A stretch of 48,013 bases of DNA from Streptomyces sp. (lineage in GTDB: Bacteria; Actinomycetota; Actinomycetes; Streptomycetales; Streptomycetaceae). The translations under genes were made by a program, and so were the position numbers. Shown here one piece after another: positions 33,254 through 43,341 of this stretch. Each line of letters begins with the position of its first letter. The stretch's first letter is position 1. The stretch covers positions 1 through 48,013 of the forward strand of contig JABFVM010000590.1 of the NCBI GenBank assembly GCA_013362785.1, given 5' to 3'. The notes under the pieces are model-generated. The model was not told the origin of the DNA. It saw only the letters and a list, made by a program, of their open reading frames with translations, and ran no database searches.

Positions 33254-33600
33254 CGGTGGTCTTCTTTCGTACGACTGCGTACGGATGCGTACGGGGGCTG
33301 GGGGCCAGCACGCTACCCACGGCACACCACCCCCGCAGCGAGGGTTCGCGCCGATGTGCTCCTAGTTGTTCCCGATGTGAACAATCAGGTGGGGAGTGGT
33401 ATTTGAGCACGTCAGACGGGCGACTGAAGACAGGCCGGCATCGGGCGTCCATCCCGCCACACCCCAGCATCCCAGCAACCCCATCCGCGGCTGGCCGGGG
33501 AACGACACCTCCCCGACGCCCCCTTGGCGCCCTCGCCATTGACGGCCCTGGCGGCCGGTGGTGTGCTCACCCTCCGCCGACGTTCCGGGGGAGGTCCCAC
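33254..33600. promoter_or_regulatory. 347-bp divergent region between heme fusion and lipase genes
   Basis: This region holds promoters for both neighbours. It contains three CGTACG palindromes spaced exactly 10 bp (33268, 33278, 33288) just upstream of the heme fusion gene, and an inverted repeat at 33366-33384. GGGGGAGG precedes the lipase ATG. I see no gene here. Confidence 0.55.
33366..33384. promoter_or_regulatory. inverted repeat, candidate operator
   Basis: TTGTTC and GAACAA are perfect 6-bp arms with a 7-bp spacer, in one of the few AT-rich spots of this intergenic region. The size fits a dimeric regulator, but none is encoded next to it. Confidence 0.45.
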
Positions 33601-34875
33601 ATGCGGGACGCATACGTCAAAGGGCCCAGCTTCGCCGCGTTGCGCCCGGCCAAGCCACCCACCGACCCGAGCGACTTCCCGGTCTACCCGGACCTGGTGG
33701 ACCGGCTCGTCGAGGACGCGCGCCAGCCCGACCCCGACGGCGTCGTCCCGCACGTCATGGCGACCTGCTCGGCCTACGCGTACGCCGGATTCCAGCACCA
33801 GAGCGACCCCGAGACCCTGTCCATGATCATGGCCAGGCTGGGTCTGGAGGAGAACGACTGCCGGGTGTTCGAGCAGCGCGTGGACGCCCTGTACATCGCG
33901 TCCGCCGCCTATCTGATCCAGGACAAGGACCGCCGGGTCGCGATCCTCGCCTACCGCGGCACCCAGCCCGAGGACATCATCAGCATCCTCACCGACGCCG
34001 ACGTACGGCCGGAGATGCTCACCGTCGAACTTCAGGGCCGCCGGCACGAGGTCCACGCCGGCTTCTACCGCAACGTCCGCGCCACGCGCCACCTCGTCGT
34101 CCGGGCCCTGGAGGGCGCCCTGCGCGGCGAGTCCGTCATCCCCGACGCACCCGGCGCCCGCGGCGGCGGCCTGGAGGCCCTGTACATCACCGGCCACAGC
34201 CTCGGCGGCGCCATGGCCGCGCTGATGGCGGTGACCCTCGTCCACGAGCCCCGCTACCGGCACATCACCGACAAGCTCAGGGGCGTCTACACCTTCGGCC
34301 AGCCCATGGTCGGCGGCCCCGACCTGGCCCGCGCCTGCGCCGAGACGCCCGGCCCGAACGGGACGCACATCCTGCGCGACCGCCTCATCCGCTACATCTT
34401 CGACCGCGACGTCGTCCCCGCCCTGCCCCCACGCCCGGTCGGCCCGTACGCCCCCTTCGGCCGCGAGTTCCACTACCGCCGACGGCACGGCCTCACCGAC
34501 GCCCTCCTCACCTCGGCCACGGACACGGCCGTCGAGGCCCTCACCCTGCCGACCGACGCGCTGCGCACCGTCACGACCGGCGGGTGGGGCGACCTGGCGG
34601 TCCGCGCCACGGAGGGCGCCCGCCGATCCGTACGCCCCCTGCTGCGCTGCCGTGACGAGGGCTGGCGGGAGATGACGGAACCGGACCTGCACTACCCGCA
34701 GATGGACAGCCTGGCCGGCCTGGCGGTGGTGGCCCCGCTCGCCTTCTTCGCGACCCGCCTCGCGCTGACCCGCACGATCCCCTTCAAGTACTCCTTCGAC
34801 GACCACGGCCCGGGCCACTACGTCAACGCGCTTGCCCCACCGGGGGTGTTGAGCGAGTTCGGAGACGTGCTGTAG
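33601..34875 (+). CDS. class 3 lipase family alpha/beta hydrolase
   Basis: The protein has 424 residues. The ATG at 33601 follows GGGGGAGG by 6 nt. The fungal-type lipase (class 3) fold is marked by VAILAYRGTQPEDI, LEALYITGHSLGGAMAALMA (nucleophile Ser200), VYTFGQPMVGG and IFDRDVVPALPP (Asp of the triad); the triad His is probably in the C-terminal GPGHYVNALAP. A hydrophobic segment, LAGLAVVAPLAFFATRLAL, may bind membrane or lipid. No signal peptide is seen. Divergent from the fatty-acid dioxygenase fusion, it could release the fatty-acid substrate. The 3' end faces the pentose phosphate operon across a strong hairpin. Confidence 0.87.
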   Translation: MRDAYVKGPSFAALRPAKPPTDPSDFPVYPDLVDRLVEDARQPDPDGVVPHVMATCSAYAYAGFQHQSDPETLSMIMARLGLEENDCRVFEQRVDALYIASAAYLIQDKDRRVAILAYRGTQPEDIISILTDADVRPEMLTVELQGRRHEVHAGFYRNVRATRHLVVRALEGALRGESVIPDAPGARGGGLEALYITGHSLGGAMAALMAVTLVHEPRYRHITDKLRGVYTFGQPMVGGPDLARACAETPGPNGTHILRDRLIRYIFDRDVVPALPPRPVGPYAPFGREFHYRRRHGLTDALLTSATDTAVEALTLPTDALRTVTTGGWGDLAVRATEGARRSVRPLLRCRDEGWREMTEPDLHYPQMDSLAGLAVVAPLAFFATRLALTRTIPFKYSFDDHGPGHYVNALAPPGVLSEFGDVL

Positions 34876-34900
34876 CCCGGGCCGAGAAGGTCAGGGTCTG

Positions 34901-34922
34901 CCGAGGAGGAGATCCCCCTCGG
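34901..34922. terminator. bidirectional terminator hairpin
   Basis: CCGAGGAGG and CCCCCTCGG pair over 8 of 9 positions around a 4-nt loop, between the convergent lipase and gnd genes. It is only 5 bp from the gnd stop and could end transcription in both directions. Confidence 0.65.
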
Positions 34923-34926
34923 TCGG

Positions 34927-35802
34927 CTACTTCGACTCGACGGCGTGGCCGCCGAACTGGTTGCGCAGGGCCGCGATCATCTTCATCTGCGGGGAGTCGT
35001 CCTGCCGGGACGCGAACCGGGCGAAGAGGGAGGCGGTGATCGCGGGCAGCGGCACCGCGTGGTCGATGGCGGCCTCCACCGTCCAGCGGCCCTCGCCGGA
35101 GTCCTGCGCGAAGCCCTTCAGCTTCTGCAGGTGCTCGTCCTCGTCGAGGGCGTTCACCGCGAGGTCCAGCAGCCAGGAGCGGATGACGGTGCCCTCCTGC
35201 CAGGAGCGGAACACCTCGCGGACGTTGTCCACCGAGTTGACCTTCTCCAGGAGCTCCCAGCCCTCCGCGTAGGCCTGCATCATGGCGTACTCGATGCCGT
35301 TGTGGACCATCTTCGAGAAGTGCCCGGCGCCGACCCGGCCGGCGTGGACATAGCCGTACGGCCCCTCCGGCTTGAGCGCCTCGAAGATCGGCTCCAGCCG
35401 CTCGACGTGCTGCTTGTCGCCGCCGACCATGAGTGCGTAGCCGTTCTGCAGGCCCCACACACCGCCGGAGACGCCCGCGTCGACGAAGCCGATGCCCTTG
35501 ACGCCGAGTTCGGCGGCGTGCTTCTCGTCGTCCGTCCAGCGGGAGTTGCCGCCGTCGACCACCGTGTCGCCCGGGGACAGCAGGTCCTTGAGCTCGTCGA
35601 CGACGCCCTGGGTGGCGGTGCCGGCCGGGACCATCACCCACACCGTGCGCGGCGCGTCGAGCTGCTGGACCAGCTCTTCGAGGTTCTTGACGTCGGATAC
35701 CTCGGGGTTGCGGTCGTAGCCGATGACGGTGTGGCCGGCGCGGCGGATCCGCTCGCGCATGTTGCCGCCCATCTTGCCGAGACCGATGAGACCGAGCTGC
35801 AT
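34927..35802 (-). CDS. gnd: 6-phosphogluconate dehydrogenase, decarboxylating, short (YqeC/GntZ-like) type
   Basis: The protein has 291 residues, much shorter than the roughly 470-residue classical Gnd, and matches the single-domain type common in actinobacteria. Seen: LGLIGLGKMGGNMRERIRRA (cofactor fold), VVDGGNSRWTDD, DAGVSGGVWG and VGAGHFSKMVHNGIEY (catalytic Lys and Asn). It converts 6-phosphogluconate to ribulose 5-phosphate. The cofactor loop after the second strand (GYDRNPE, Asp) suggests NAD. It is the last gene of the operon, 6 bp after pgi. Confidence 0.92.
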   Translation of the reverse strand: MQLGLIGLGKMGGNMRERIRRAGHTVIGYDRNPEVSDVKNLEELVQQLDAPRTVWVMVPAGTATQGVVDELKDLLSPGDTVVDGGNSRWTDDEKHAAELGVKGIGFVDAGVSGGVWGLQNGYALMVGGDKQHVERLEPIFEALKPEGPYGYVHAGRVGAGHFSKMVHNGIEYAMMQAYAEGWELLEKVNSVDNVREVFRSWQEGTVIRSWLLDLAVNALDEDEHLQKLKGFAQDSGEGRWTVEAAIDHAVPLPAITASLFARFASRQDDSPQMKMIAALRNQFGGHAVESK

Positions 35803-35808
35803 ATCAGT

Positions 35809-37470
35809 TCACACTTCCTTGAGTTCACGGTAGGCGGCCACGAGGGCGGCGGTGGAGGCGTCGAGACCGGGGACGTCGGCGCCCTCGGTGAGCGCGGGCT
35901 CGACCCGCTTGGCGAGGACCTTGCCCAGCTCCACGCCCCACTGGTCGAAGGAGTCGATGTTCCAGACGGCGCCCTGCACGAACACCTTGTGCTCGTAGAG
36001 GGCGACCAGCTGGCCGAGGACCGACGGGGTCAGCTCACGGGCGAGGATCGTGGTGGTGGGGTGGTTGCCCAGGAAGGTGCGGTGCGGGACCTGCTCCTCG
36101 GGCACGCCCTCCGCGCGGACCTCGTCCGCGGTCTTGCCGAAGGCGAGCGCCTGGCCCTGGGCGAACAGGTTCGCCATCAACAGGTCGTGCTGCGCCTTCA
36201 GTTCGTCGCTCAGCTCGTCGACCGGGCGGGCGAAGCCGATCAGGTCGGCCGGGATGAGCCGGGTGCCCTGGTGGATCAGCTGGTAGTAGGCGTGCTGCCC
36301 GTTGGTGCCGGGCGTGCCCCACACCACGGGACCCGTCTCCCAGCCGACGACATGCCCGTCACGGTCCACCGACTTGCCGTTGGACTCCATGTCCAGCTGC
36401 TGCAGATACGCCGTGAACTTCGACAGGTAGTGCGAGTACGGCAGCACCGCATGCGACTCGGCGCTGAAGAAATTGCCGTACCAGATGCCCAACAGGCCCA
36501 TGATCAGCGGGGCGTTGGCCTCGGCGGGCGCGGTGCGGAAGTGCTCGTCGACGGTGTGGAAGCCGTCCAGCATCTCCCGGAAGCGGTCCGGGCCGATGGC
36601 GATCATCAGGGACAGGCCGATCGCCGAGTCGTACGAGTACCGCCCGCCGACCCAGTCCCAGAACTCGAACATGTTGTCCGGGTCGATGCCGAAGTCCGCG
36701 ACCTTCTCGGCGTTGGTCGACAGCGCCACGAAGTGCCTGGCGACCGCCTTGTCCTCGCCGCCCAGCCCGGCCAGCAGCCAGGAGCGGGCCGACGTGGCGT
36801 TGGTGATCGTCTCGATCGTGGTGAACGTCTTGGACGCGACGATGAACAGCGTCTCCGCCGGGTCCAGGTCCCGCACCGCCTCGTGCAGGTCGGCCCCGTC
36901 GACGTTGGAGACGAACCGGAACGTCAACTCCCGTGCCGTGAACGGGCGAAGCGCCTCGTAGGCCATGGCGGGGCCGAGGTCGGAGCCGCCGATGCCGATG
37001 TTGACGACGTTGCGGATACGGCGGCCCGTGTGGCCGGTCCACTCACCGGAGCGGACCCGCTCGGCGAAGTCGCTCATCTTGTCCAGCACCGCGTGCACCT
37101 GGGGCACGACGTTCTCGCCGTCCACCTCGACCACCGCGTCGGCTGGCGCCCGCAGCGCGGTGTGCAGCACCGCCCGGTCCTCGGTGACGTTGATCCGCTC
37201 ACCGCGGAACATCGCGTCCCGCAGCCCGAACACATTGGTGGCGGCGGCGAGTTCCTGCAGCAGGGCGAGGGTCTCGTCGTTGATCAGGTGCTTGGAGTAG
37301 TCGATGCGCAGATCGCCGACGCGTACGACGTACCGCTGGGCGCGCGAGGGGTCGGCCGCGAACAGCTCACGCAGCCGCGGGCGCTGCAGCGCGTCCGCGC
37401 GGTGGTCGTCGAGCGCCACCCACTGGGGGCGCCGGGTGAGCCTGGGGGTGTCGGACAGCGGGTCAGACAT
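35809..37470 (-). CDS. pgi: glucose-6-phosphate isomerase
   Basis: The protein has 553 residues, full length. Seen: [57 protein letters not shown] (PGI signature) and [17 protein letters not shown]. It links fructose 6-phosphate to glucose 6-phosphate and so allows recycling of pentose phosphate products. Its start overlaps the opcA stop by 8 bp, indicating coupled translation. Confidence 0.95.
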   Translation of the reverse strand: MSDPLSDTPRLTRRPQWVALDDHRADALQRPRLRELFAADPSRAQRYVVRVGDLRIDYSKHLINDETLALLQELAAATNVFGLRDAMFRGERINVTEDRAVLHTALRAPADAVVEVDGENVVPQVHAVLDKMSDFAERVRSGEWTGHTGRRIRNVVNIGIGGSDLGPAMAYEALRPFTARELTFRFVSNVDGADLHEAVRDLDPAETLFIVASKTFTTIETITNATSARSWLLAGLGGEDKAVARHFVALSTNAEKVADFGIDPDNMFEFWDWVGGRYSYDSAIGLSLMIAIGPDRFREMLDGFHTVDEHFRTAPAEANAPLIMGLLGIWYGNFFSAESHAVLPYSHYLSKFTAYLQQLDMESNGKSVDRDGHVVGWETGPVVWGTPGTNGQHAYYQLIHQGTRLIPADLIGFARPVDELSDELKAQHDLLMANLFAQGQALAFGKTADEVRAEGVPEEQVPHRTFLGNHPTTTILARELTPSVLGQLVALYEHKVFVQGAVWNIDSFDQWGVELGKVLAKRVEPALTEGADVPGLDASTAALVAAYRELKEV

Positions 37471-38398
37471 GGTCGGGGGTCTCCTTGGTGGCCTCGCCCC
37501 GCAGGGCGACGGCGTACATCTCGTCCTGGTCGAGGCGCCGCAGCTCCTCGGCGATGAGTTCGGAGGTGGTGCGGACCTTCAGCGCGAGGGTGCGCGACGG
37601 CTGGTCCGGCAGGGTCAGCGTGGCCAGCGGGCCCTCGGGGCGGTCGATGACGATCTCGCCGTTCTCGGTGCCCAGCCGGACACCGGTGACGACCGGTCCG
37701 GCGGTGACGACCCGCTCGGCGGTGACGTGCAGCCGGGCCTCAAGCCAGCGGGCCAGCAGTTCGGCGGCCGGGTTGTCGGCCTCGGCCTCCACGACCGCCG
37801 AGACGATCGGCACCCGCGCCTGGTCCAGGGCCGCGGCCAGCATCGAACGCCACGGGGTGAGCCGGGTCCAGGCGAGGTCGGTGTCGCCGGGCGCGTAGGA
37901 GCGGGCGCGCACCTCCAGGTCCGCCAGGGGGGTCTCGGTGGTGTACAGGTCGGTGATCCGGCGCTGGGCCAGCGCGCCCAGCGGATCCTTCGAGGGGTTC
38001 TCCGGCGCCTCCACCGGCCACCACACCACGACCGGCGCGTCCGGCAGCAGCAGCGGCAGCACCACCGAGTCGGCGTGGTCGGACACCTCGCCGTACATCC
38101 GCAGGATCACCGTCTCGCCGGTGCCGGCGTCGGCGCCCACCCGGACCTCGGCGTCGAGGTGGGAGCGGGTGCGGTCGCGCGGGGTGCGGGCGTGCCGCTT
38201 GATGACGACCAGGGTGCGCGAGGGGTGCTCGTGCGAGGCCTCCTCGGCCGCCTTGATCGAGTCGTACGCGTTCTCCTCGTCCGTGACGATCACCATCGTC
38301 AGGACCATGCCCACGGCCGGCGTGCCGATCGCGCGGCGGCCCTGCACCAGCGCCTTGTTGATCTTGCTTGCCGTGGTGTCGCTCAGGTCGATCTTCAT
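37463..38398 (-). CDS. opcA: glucose-6-phosphate dehydrogenase assembly protein OpcA
   Basis: The protein has 311 residues. It begins [18 protein letters not shown] and contains [20 protein letters not shown] and [20 protein letters not shown], all typical of actinobacterial OpcA, an allosteric partner that activates Zwf. It overlaps zwf by 4 bp (ATGA), as expected for a complex whose subunits are made together. Confidence 0.94.
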   Translation of the reverse strand: MKIDLSDTTASKINKALVQGRRAIGTPAVGMVLTMVIVTDEENAYDSIKAAEEASHEHPSRTLVVIKRHARTPRDRTRSHLDAEVRVGADAGTGETVILRMYGEVSDHADSVVLPLLLPDAPVVVWWPVEAPENPSKDPLGALAQRRITDLYTTETPLADLEVRARSYAPGDTDLAWTRLTPWRSMLAAALDQARVPIVSAVVEAEADNPAAELLARWLEARLHVTAERVVTAGPVVTGVRLGTENGEIVIDRPEGPLATLTLPDQPSRTLALKVRTTSELIAEELRRLDQDEMYAVALRGEATKETPDHV

Positions 38399-39924
38399 GG
38401 CCTGCGCCAGCTCCGTCCGTCTCGTGCGAGCATCTCGTCGGCTTCCTCGGGTCCCCAGCTGCCGGACGCGTACCGCGCCGGTTTGCCGTGCCGGTCCCAG
38501 TAGTCCTCGATCGGGTCGAGGATCTTCCAGGACTCTTCCACTTCCTGGTGACGGGGGAACAAATTGGCGTCCCCGAGGAGGACATCCAGGATGAGCCGCT
38601 CGTAGGCCTCCGGGCTGGACTCCGTGAACGACTCGCCGTAGGCGAAGTCCATCGTCACGTCCCGGATCTCCATCGAGGTGCCCGGCACCTTGGACCCGAA
38701 CCGCACCGTCACGCCCTCGTCCGGCTGGACGCGGATGACGATGGCGTTCTGGCCGAGTTCCTCGGTGGCGGTGGAGTCGAACGGGGAGTGCGGCGCCCGC
38801 TGGAAGACGACGGCGATCTCCGTCACCCGCCGCCCGAGCCGCTTGCCGGTGCGCAGATAGAACGGCACGCCCGCCCAGCGCCGGTTGTCGACGTTCAGCT
38901 TGACGGCGGCGTACGTGTCGGTCTTCGACCCGGGGTCGATGCCGTCCTCGTCCAGATACCCGAGGACCTGCTCACCGCCCTGCCAGCCGCCCGCGTACTG
39001 CCCGCGCACGGTGTGCTCGCCCAGGTTCTCCGGCAGCTTGACCGCCCTGAGCACCTTCAGCTTCTCGGTGAGCAGCGACCCGGCGTCGAAGGCGGCCGGC
39101 TCCTCCATCGCGGTGAGCGCCATCAGCTGGAGCAGATGGTTCTGGATGACGTCACGGGCCGAGCCGATGCCGTCGTAGTAGCCCGCACGGCCGCCGATGC
39201 CGATGTCCTCGGCCATCGTGATCTGCACATGGTCGACGTACGACCGGTTCCAGATCGGCTCGAACATCTGGTTCGCGAAGCGCAGCGCCAGGATGTTCTG
39301 GACGGTCTCCTTGCCCAGATAGTGGTCGATCCGGAAGACCTGCTCCGGGTCGAACACGTCGTGCACGATCGCGTTCAGCTCCCGGGCGCTCGCGAGGTCG
39401 CGCCCGAACGGCTTCTCGATGACGGCCCGCCGCCAGGACCCCTCGGGGGCGTCCGCGAGACCGTGCTTCTTCAGCTGCTGGACGACCTTCGGGAAGAACT
39501 TCGGCGGTACGGAGAGATAGAAGGCGTAGTTGCCGCTCGTGCCGCGCGCCTTGTCCAGCTCCTGGACGGTCCGGCGCAGCTGGTCGAAGGCCGTGTCGTC
39601 GTCGAAGTCGCCCGGGATGAACCGCATGCCCTCGGAGAGCTGCTGCCAGACCTCCTCGCGGAACTCCGTACGGGCGTGCTCGCGCACCGAGTCGTGCACG
39701 ATCTGCGCGAAGTCCTCGTCCTCCCAGTCCCGGCGGGCGAACCCGACGAGTGAGAAGCCCGGCGGCAGCATCCCGCGGTTGGCGAGGTCGTACACCGCCG
39801 GCATCAGCTTCTTGCGGGACAGGTCGCCGGTGACACCGAAGATGACGAGCCCGGACGGGCCCGCGATCCGCGGGAGACGGCGATCGCGCGCATCGCGCAG
39901 GGGGTTGTCCCAGTCGGGGGTCAT
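38395..39924 (-). CDS. zwf: glucose-6-phosphate 1-dehydrogenase
   Basis: The protein has 509 residues, full length. Seen: [20 protein letters not shown] (NADP fold), [30 protein letters not shown] (active-site signature with catalytic His) and [17 protein letters not shown]. It catalyses the first oxidative step of the pentose phosphate pathway and makes NADPH. It overlaps tal by 4 bp upstream and opcA by 4 bp downstream. Confidence 0.96.
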   Translation of the reverse strand: MTPDWDNPLRDARDRRLPRIAGPSGLVIFGVTGDLSRKKLMPAVYDLANRGMLPPGFSLVGFARRDWEDEDFAQIVHDSVREHARTEFREEVWQQLSEGMRFIPGDFDDDTAFDQLRRTVQELDKARGTSGNYAFYLSVPPKFFPKVVQQLKKHGLADAPEGSWRRAVIEKPFGRDLASARELNAIVHDVFDPEQVFRIDHYLGKETVQNILALRFANQMFEPIWNRSYVDHVQITMAEDIGIGGRAGYYDGIGSARDVIQNHLLQLMALTAMEEPAAFDAGSLLTEKLKVLRAVKLPENLGEHTVRGQYAGGWQGGEQVLGYLDEDGIDPGSKTDTYAAVKLNVDNRRWAGVPFYLRTGKRLGRRVTEIAVVFQRAPHSPFDSTATEELGQNAIVIRVQPDEGVTVRFGSKVPGTSMEIRDVTMDFAYGESFTESSPEAYERLILDVLLGDANLFPRHQEVEESWKILDPIEDYWDRHGKPARYASGSWGPEEADEMLARDGRSWRRP

Positions 39925-41060
39925 GCTGCGTCAGCTCCCTTGCTGCCGAGCGACTTCTCAACGGCCTTCAACAGGTCCTGCCACGCCACCTGGAACTTGG
40001 CGACGCCCTCGTCCTCCAAAAGGGTGACGACGTCGTCGTACGAGATCCCCAGCGCCTCCACGGCGGCCAGGTCGGCCCGGGCCTGCGCGTAGCCGCCGGT
40101 CACCGTGTCGCCGGTGATCTCGCCGTGCTCCGCGGTGGCGTTCAGGGTGGCCTCGGGCATCGTGTTGACCGTGCCCGGTGCGACCAGCTCGTCCACATAC
40201 AGGGTGGACTTGTACGCCGGGTCCTTGACGCCGGTCGAGGCCCACAGCGGGCGCTGCTTGTTGGCCCTGGCACCGGCGAGGGCGGTCCAGCGGTCGGCCC
40301 CGAAGACCTCCTCGTAGGCCTCGTAGGCGAGGCGGGCGTTGGCGAGCGCGGCCTTGCCCTTGAGCGCGAGGGCCTCGTCCGTGCCGATCCCGGTCAGCCG
40401 CTTGTCGATCTCGCTGTCGACGCGGGAGACGAAGAAGGACGCCACGGAGTGGATGGCGGACAGGTCCAGGCCCTTCGCTGCGGCCTGCTCCAGACCGGCC
40501 AGGTAGGCGTCCATGACCTCGCGGTAGCGCTCCAGGGAGAAGATCAGCGTGACGTTGACGCTGATGCCGAGGCCGATGACCTCGGTGATCGCCGGAAGGC
40601 CCGCCTCGGTCGCCGGGATCTTGATCATCACGTTGGGCCGGTCGACCAGCCAGGCCAGCTGCTTGGCCTCGGCGATCGTGGCCGCCGTGTGGTGGGCGAG
40701 CCGCGGGTCGACCTCGATGGAGACCCGGCCGTCCCGGCCGCCGGACGCCTCGTACACGGGCCGCAGGATGTCGGCGGCGGCCCGCACGTCGGCGGTGGTC
40801 ATCATGCGCACGGCCTCGTCGACCGTGACGCCCCGCACGGCGAGGTCGGCGAGCTGCTCCTCGTAGCCCTCGCCGGAGCCGATGGCGGCCTGGAAGATGG
40901 ACGGGTTGGTGGTGACGCCCACGACGTTCTTGTCCGCGATCAGCTCGGCGAGGTTGCCGGACTCGATCCGCTTGCGGGAGAGGTCGTCCAGCCAGATGGA
41001 TACGCCTTCGTCGGAGAGGCGCTTGAGGATGCCCGCGGTCGCGGTTGCTTCGGTGGTCAC
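39921..41060 (-). CDS. tal: transaldolase
   Basis: From the GTG at 41060 the protein has 379 residues; an in-frame extension to 41108 is rejected because it runs into the tkt stop region without a ribosome site. Seen: [37 protein letters not shown] (Schiff-base Lys) and [12 protein letters not shown] [17 protein letters not shown]. The length and sequence fit the long actinobacterial transaldolase. It lies 28 bp after tkt. Confidence 0.94.
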   Translation of the reverse strand: MTTEATATAGILKRLSDEGVSIWLDDLSRKRIESGNLAELIADKNVVGVTTNPSIFQAAIGSGEGYEEQLADLAVRGVTVDEAVRMMTTADVRAAADILRPVYEASGGRDGRVSIEVDPRLAHHTAATIAEAKQLAWLVDRPNVMIKIPATEAGLPAITEVIGLGISVNVTLIFSLERYREVMDAYLAGLEQAAAKGLDLSAIHSVASFFVSRVDSEIDKRLTGIGTDEALALKGKAALANARLAYEAYEEVFGADRWTALAGARANKQRPLWASTGVKDPAYKSTLYVDELVAPGTVNTMPEATLNATAEHGEITGDTVTGGYAQARADLAAVEALGISYDDVVTLLEDEGVAKFQVAWQDLLKAVEKSLGSKGADAA

Positions 41061-41088
41061 AGTGATCTGCTTCTTTCTGGCGTTCGGA

Positions 41089-43164
41089 TCAACCGCGGGT
41101 GGCGGCAAGGGATTCGTGTGCGGCGGCGGCGACGTTCTCGGGGGTGAAGCCGTACTCGGCGAACAGGGTCTTGGCGTCGGCGGAGGCGCCGAAGTGCTCC
41201 AGGGAGACGATGCGTCCGGCGTCGCCGACGAACCGGTACCAGGTCAGCCCGATCCCGGCCTCGACGGCGACCCGCGCCTTCACGGCCGGCGGCAGCACGC
41301 TCTCGCGGTACTCGCGCGGCTGCTCCTCGAACCACTCCACGGACGGCATCGACACCACACGCGTGCCGATCCCCTCGGCCTCCAGCCGCTCCCGCGCGGC
41401 GACGGCGAGCTGGACCTCGGAACCGGTCGCGATGAGAACGACCTCGGGCGTCCCGGTGGACGCGTCCTGAAGGACGTAACCACCCTTCGCCGCATCGGAG
41501 TCGGGCGCGTACGTCGGCACACCCTGGCGGGTGAGCGCGAGGCCGTGCGGGGCGGGATTGGTGGAGTGCCGCTTGAGGATCTCGGCCCAGACGATCGCCG
41601 TCTCGTTGGCGTCGGCGGGGCGGACGATGTTCAGCCCCGGGATGGCGCGCAGGGCGGCCAGGTGCTCGACCGGCTGGTGGGTCGGGCCGTCCTCGCCGAG
41701 GCCGATGGAGTCATGCGTCCAGACGTACGTCACCGGCAGCTGCATCAGCGCGGACATGCGCACGGCGTTGCGCATGTAGTCGGAGAACACCAGGAAGGTG
41801 CCGCCGTAGATACGCGTGTTGCCGTGCAGCGCGATGCCGTTCATCTCCGCGGCCATCGAGAACTCGCGGATGCCGAAGTGGACGGTACGGCCGTACGGGT
41901 CGGCCTCCGGCAGCGGGTTGCCCTTGGGCAGGAACGAACTCGTCTTGTCGATGGTGGTGTTGTTGGAGCCGGCCAGGTCGGCCGAGCCGCCCCACAGCTC
42001 GGGGACGACCGGGCCGAGCGCCTGGAGCACCTTGCCGGAGGCGGCGCGGGTGGCGACCGACTTGCCCTCCTCGAACACCGGGATCGAGGACTCCCAGCCC
42101 TCGGGCAGCTGACCGGCGACGATCCGGTCGAACAGCTGGGCGCGCCCGGGGTTGGCGGTGCGCCAGGTGCCGAGCTGCTTGTCCCAGGCGGCGTGGGCCT
42201 CGGCGCCCCGGTCCAGGGCGCGGCGGCTGTGGGCGAGGACCTCGCCCGCGACCTCGAAGGACCGCTCCGGGTCGAAGCCGAGGACGCGCTTGGTGGCGGC
42301 GATCTCCTCGGCGCCCAGGGCGGAGCCGTGGGAGGCCTCGGTGTTCTGCGCGTTGGGGGCGGGCCAGGCGATGATCGTGCGCATCGCGATGATGGAGGGC
42401 CGTTCGGTCTCGGCCTGCGCCGCCCGCAGGGCCCCGTACAGCTCGGCGACGTCGATGTCGCCGCCCAGCGCGGGCTCGATCCGCTGCACATGCCAGCCGT
42501 ACGCCTCGTACCGCTTCAGCACGTCCTCGGAGAACGCCGTCGCCGTGTCGCCCTCGATGGAGATGTGGTTGTCGTCGTACAGGAAGACCAGGTTGCCGAG
42601 CTTCTGGTGGCCGGCCAGCGAGGAGGCCTCGGCGGAGACGCCCTCCTCCAGGTCGCCGTCGGAGACGATCGCCCAGATGGTGTGGTCGAACGGGGACTCG
42701 CCCTGCGGCGCCTCCGGGTCGAACAGGCCGCGCTCGTAACGGGCGGCCATCGCCATGCCGACGGCGTTGGCGACGCCCTGGCCGAGCGGCCCGGTGGTGG
42801 TCTCCACGCCAGCGGTGTGCCCGTACTCGGGATGCCCCGGCGTCTTCGAACCGTGCGTCCGGAAGGCCTTGAGGTCGTCGAGCTCCAGCTCGTACCCGGC
42901 GAGGAACAGTTGGGTGTAGAGGGTCAGCGAGGTGTGCCCGGGGGAGAGAACGAAACGATCCCGTCCGGTCCACTCGGGATCGGCGGGATCGTGACGCATC
43001 ACCTTCTGAAAGAGCGTGTACGCGGCTGGGGCGAGACTCATCGCGGTGCCCGGGTGCCCGTTGCCCACCTTCTGCACGGCATCGGCCGCCAGAAGGCGGG
43101 CCGTGTCGACGGCACGCCGGTCGAGTTCGGTCCATTCGAAGCTGTCCGGTGTCTGCGTGCTCAT
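41089..43164 (-). CDS. tkt: transketolase
   Basis: The protein has 691 residues from the ATG at 43164; a TTG two codons earlier is possible but less likely. Seen: [40 protein letters not shown] (thiamine diphosphate site), [20 protein letters not shown] and a C-terminal transketolase domain. It is the first gene of the pentose phosphate operon tkt-tal-zwf-opcA-pgi-gnd. A perfect 19-bp palindrome 52 bp upstream probably controls the whole operon. Confidence 0.96.
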   Translation of the reverse strand: MSTQTPDSFEWTELDRRAVDTARLLAADAVQKVGNGHPGTAMSLAPAAYTLFQKVMRHDPADPEWTGRDRFVLSPGHTSLTLYTQLFLAGYELELDDLKAFRTHGSKTPGHPEYGHTAGVETTTGPLGQGVANAVGMAMAARYERGLFDPEAPQGESPFDHTIWAIVSDGDLEEGVSAEASSLAGHQKLGNLVFLYDDNHISIEGDTATAFSEDVLKRYEAYGWHVQRIEPALGGDIDVAELYGALRAAQAETERPSIIAMRTIIAWPAPNAQNTEASHGSALGAEEIAATKRVLGFDPERSFEVAGEVLAHSRRALDRGAEAHAAWDKQLGTWRTANPGRAQLFDRIVAGQLPEGWESSIPVFEEGKSVATRAASGKVLQALGPVVPELWGGSADLAGSNNTTIDKTSSFLPKGNPLPEADPYGRTVHFGIREFSMAAEMNGIALHGNTRIYGGTFLVFSDYMRNAVRMSALMQLPVTYVWTHDSIGLGEDGPTHQPVEHLAALRAIPGLNIVRPADANETAIVWAEILKRHSTNPAPHGLALTRQGVPTYAPDSDAAKGGYVLQDASTGTPEVVLIATGSEVQLAVAARERLEAEGIGTRVVSMPSVEWFEEQPREYRESVLPPAVKARVAVEAGIGLTWYRFVGDAGRIVSLEHFGASADAKTLFAEYGFTPENVAAAAHESLAATRG

Positions 43165-43215
43165 CTTCAAAAAGTCCTCGATCGAAGCGAAGTGGCTGGT
43201 CCAACGCGTTCAAAA

Positions 43216-43234
43216 GTAAAAGTCTGACTTTTAC
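43216..43234. promoter_or_regulatory. perfect 19-bp palindrome, operator for tkt operon and/or araC-type gene
   Basis: GTAAAAGTCTGACTTTTAC has 9-bp perfect arms around one base and is strikingly AT-rich in a GC-rich genome. It lies 52 bp before tkt and 108 bp before the AraC-type gene, a position suited to a promoter operator. Confidence 0.8.
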
Positions 43235-43341
43235 GAGGGAAGGTCCACGTGTGTCAGGCTGTGGTGAAAGTGGGACACGGCGAGGAGCGCGGCGCACGGC
43301 TGAGCGGGGGCCGCGCACGAGTGAGACGACGCGAGACGGAC

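Noticed and set aside
30479..33406. A 975-residue open frame opposite the heme fusion gene
   Set aside because: It is the mirror reading of a GC-rich gene, with repetitive Val/Gly/Arg composition and no motif, while the minus strand has clear heme signatures.
34945..37557. An 870-residue open frame opposite gnd and pgi
   Set aside because: It is the antisense shadow of two well-recognised enzymes.
43249..43341. N-terminal extension of the AraC protein
   Set aside because: It would place the start only 15 bp after the palindrome and adds a basic, non-family segment.
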